Positions 62,891 through 64,000 of a DNA stretch of 64,000 bases are shown here, one piece after another. The stretch spans positions 1 through 64,000 of the forward strand of contig NZ_JAGQTN010000052.1 of the NCBI RefSeq assembly GCF_020438995.1. The letters are read 5' to 3'. Below the pieces are notes generated by a model that saw nothing but the letters and a program-made list of their open reading frames with translations, ran no database searches and had not been told where the DNA came from. A program made the translations under genes and the position numbers. This DNA is from Gordonia sp. (in: high G+C Gram-positive bacteria) (GTDB lineage: Bacteria > Actinomycetota > Actinomycetes > Mycobacteriales > Mycobacteriaceae). Numbering within the stretch: position 1 is the first letter of the stretch; each line of letters opens with the position of its first letter.

Positions 62891-63050
62891 TAGTGGAAAA
62901 GACCCATCAACCACCGCGGGTTGATCGTCGCAAGCTCATTACCCCACGATGTCAGCCAGCGGGTGGCATCGGGGCCCACCCGACGAGTCCCCCTCGGTTA
63001 CCATGGGCACACCCTAGACGCGGGCTACGACATCGCCGCCGGCACAAGCG
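62891..63050. other. Gene-free stretch with a diverged duplicate of the pre-hsdR region
   Basis: The run around 62986-63030 (CCCCCTCGGTTACCATGGGC, then ACACCCTAGACGCGG) resembles 62089-62125 (CCCCTTGGTCACCAGGGGC, then ACACCCCAGACACGG). On the minus strand both give GVP(L/M)VT(K/E)G-like translations with a stop in one. This looks like a decayed duplicate; no functional gene is seen. Confidence 0.4.
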
Positions 63051-63365
63051 TCAGCGGGGAGCTGCGGTCACTTCGACCCAATCGTCGTCGACGGTCCGGC
63101 CGTCCAGAATCTCACGGGCGATCGGGTCCGACATAGTCCTGGCGCTCATCTGCCATTCGTGGAGCAACCGCCCGACTTTGGCGATGTCGTCGCCCGCACT
63201 GTCGATCTCAGCCAGAAACTCCCGGATATCCGCATCGTCGAATACACCAATGAACGACCATTCTCCATAGGTATTCGAATCTCGTTCAGCACGAGGATAG
63301 TTGAGTGCCGCGACGACGTCGCGGCATGCGCTCGTATGACTATTGCGCACCTCGACCAACTCCAT
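63051..63365 (-). CDS. Hypothetical protein, partner of the XRE regulator
   Basis: The product is 104 residues from ATG 63365 (MELVEVRNSHTSACRD...), acidic, without membrane or signal segments. It includes the helix-rich stretch DDADIREFLAEIDSAGDDIA and a conserved-looking SDPIAREILDG near the end. It starts 4 bases after the XRE gene stop, so the two are one operon and may form a regulator/partner or toxin-antitoxin unit. I do not recognise the family. Confidence 0.6.
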   Translation of the reverse strand: MELVEVRNSHTSACRDVVAALNYPRAERDSNTYGEWSFIGVFDDADIREFLAEIDSAGDDIAKVGRLLHEWQMSARTMSDPIAREILDGRTVDDDWVEVTAAPR

Positions 63366-63369
63366 CACC

Positions 63370-63672
63370 TCAGATCCGGTCCGACGTCGTAGCAACGAAG
63401 TCGGCGACAGCGGTTTCGATGCTTGCACCGATCGCCACCGCGTAGCGCTTGATCGTTGACAAGTGCGGGTCGACACCGGGCCGCTCGAAGTCCGCCACCA
63501 CGCTCACCGAACGATTCATCCGCTCGGCAACCTGTTCTCGGGTCAATCCCCTGGCCTTCCGCAGCGCAACGAGCGCTTCGAGTAGCTCGTCGTCGTTGAT
63601 CGCCAGCATGTACCGCAACCCCGCATACGGCTCGGCGGCAAGCTCCGCCTCCAATGCCTCGATCGCGTCCAC
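63370..63672 (-). CDS. XRE-family helix-turn-helix regulator
   Basis: The start is uncertain. GTG 63672 (MDAIEALEAELAAEPYAGL...) gives about 100 residues; the frame is open to 63834, where an ATG at 63804 would overlap the neighbouring toxin fragment; ATG 63609 gives the HTH core alone. The HTH is clear: LRKARGLTREQVAERMNRSV, then a recognition helix region SVVADFERPGVDPHLSTIKRYAVAIGA. This is HigA-like, so an antitoxin role is possible. The following 104-residue gene is 4 bases away. Confidence 0.7.
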   Translation of the reverse strand: MDAIEALEAELAAEPYAGLRYMLAINDDELLEALVALRKARGLTREQVAERMNRSVSVVADFERPGVDPHLSTIKRYAVAIGASIETAVADFVATTSDRI

Positions 63673-63763
63673 CAGTTTCAGCGTAACAATGTATCCGCTG
63701 GTGACAAGCCATTTTCCGAGCCCATCGACTTCGTCTCCTGTACAGTTGCTCTGATGCCGAAGA

Positions 63764-64000
63764 TCAGTCGCAGCGCGGAGTTGAATGAACAACCAGCCGG
63801 TCATGTGAGACCTCGATAAAGACGGAACTATCAAGCAGTTCGGCTACTGCTGTGATGTGGTCCTCGAAGAGCGTCAGAAGCCGGGCGTTGGTGATGTTGC
63901 CGGTGGTCACCAGCACGAGCGTTCTCGGTATTCCCGAAATCAGATGACTGTCGCGAAAATCCCGGTCTTTGGTAACGACCACCCGTTCCTGAACATCAGC
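63764..64000 (-). CDS. DUF5615 (PIN-like) toxin, C-terminal fragment
   Basis: The frame is open to the window edge, so only the last ~78 residues are seen. VVVTKDRDFRDSHLISGIPR followed by LVLVTTGNITNARLLTLFEDH is characteristic of the DUF5615/Mut7-C-like PIN fold; the Asp in TKDRDF is an expected metal ligand. Such toxins are usually next to a DUF433 antitoxin gene, which would lie beyond the window. Family assignment is good. Confidence 0.75.
   Translation of the reverse strand, partial: ADVQERVVVTKDRDFRDSHLISGIPRTLVLVTTGNITNARLLTLFEDHITAVAELLDSSVFIEVSHDRLVVHSTPRCD

Overview
The window is GC-rich DNA from a mycolic-acid-producing actinobacterium. The gene set (DprE1/DprE2, AftA, Emb proteins, AccD4-Pks13-FadD32, Ag85-type mycolyltransferases, AftB, UbiA, GlfT2, Glf) builds the mycolyl-arabinogalactan cell envelope. 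The set matches the M. tuberculosis Rv3790-Rv3811 region, but gene order, spacers and extra genes differ, and one mycolyltransferase has a C-terminal LGFP module. A Gordonia-like organism is my best guess; the sequence alone does not prove the genus.

Layout. 0-2 kb: the tail of a secreted lipase-like hydrolase, a membrane-anchored protein and a DUF6529-like membrane protein. 2-6.5 kb: dprE1, dprE2 and aftA, which make decaprenyl-phospho-arabinose (DPA) and start arabinan priming. 6.5-8.6 kb: an MBL-fold hydrolase, a vapBC-type toxin-antitoxin pair and aroQ. 8.6-28.8 kb: five Emb arabinosyltransferase genes on one strand in the order C-type, A-type, B-type, [multi-pass patatin-like lipase], A-type, B-type. 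Each A/B pair overlaps by a few bases. 28.8-31.5 kb: an SRPBCC/ArsR pair, a DUF4143 ATPase behind a 23-bp tandem array, and an IS110-like scrap. 31.5-43.9 kb (minus strand): accD4, pks13, fadD32 (mycolate condensation), an LLM oxidoreductase, a Culp6/Rv3802c homologue and a DUF732 lipoprotein. 44-47 kb: two Ag85-family mycolyltransferases. 47.3-54.4 kb: aftB, ubiA, a PAP2 phosphatase, glfT2 and glf (galactan, the DPA precursor and terminal arabinose). 54.4-58.7 kb: a SpoIID protein, a PGRP amidase and an unknown small secreted protein. 58.7-64 kb: an accessory tail with an hsdR lacking hsdM/hsdS, an RHH regulator, an Rpn remnant, an XRE regulator with an unknown partner, and a DUF5615 toxin fragment.

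How it fits together. UbiA and the PAP2 phosphatase, then DprE1/E2, supply DPA. Glf and GlfT2 build galactan. AftA, the Emb proteins and AftB build and cap the arabinan. FadD32/Pks13/AccD4 make mycolate, and the Ag85-type enzymes attach or transfer it. Three things stand out: the doubled embAB pair with a membrane patatin gene between the pairs; B-type Emb proteins carrying Val at the classic ethambutol-resistance Met position; and repeats, including stop-codon-containing tandem duplications at gene 3' ends and a dispersed palindromic-type repeat that has entered the pks13 reading frame.
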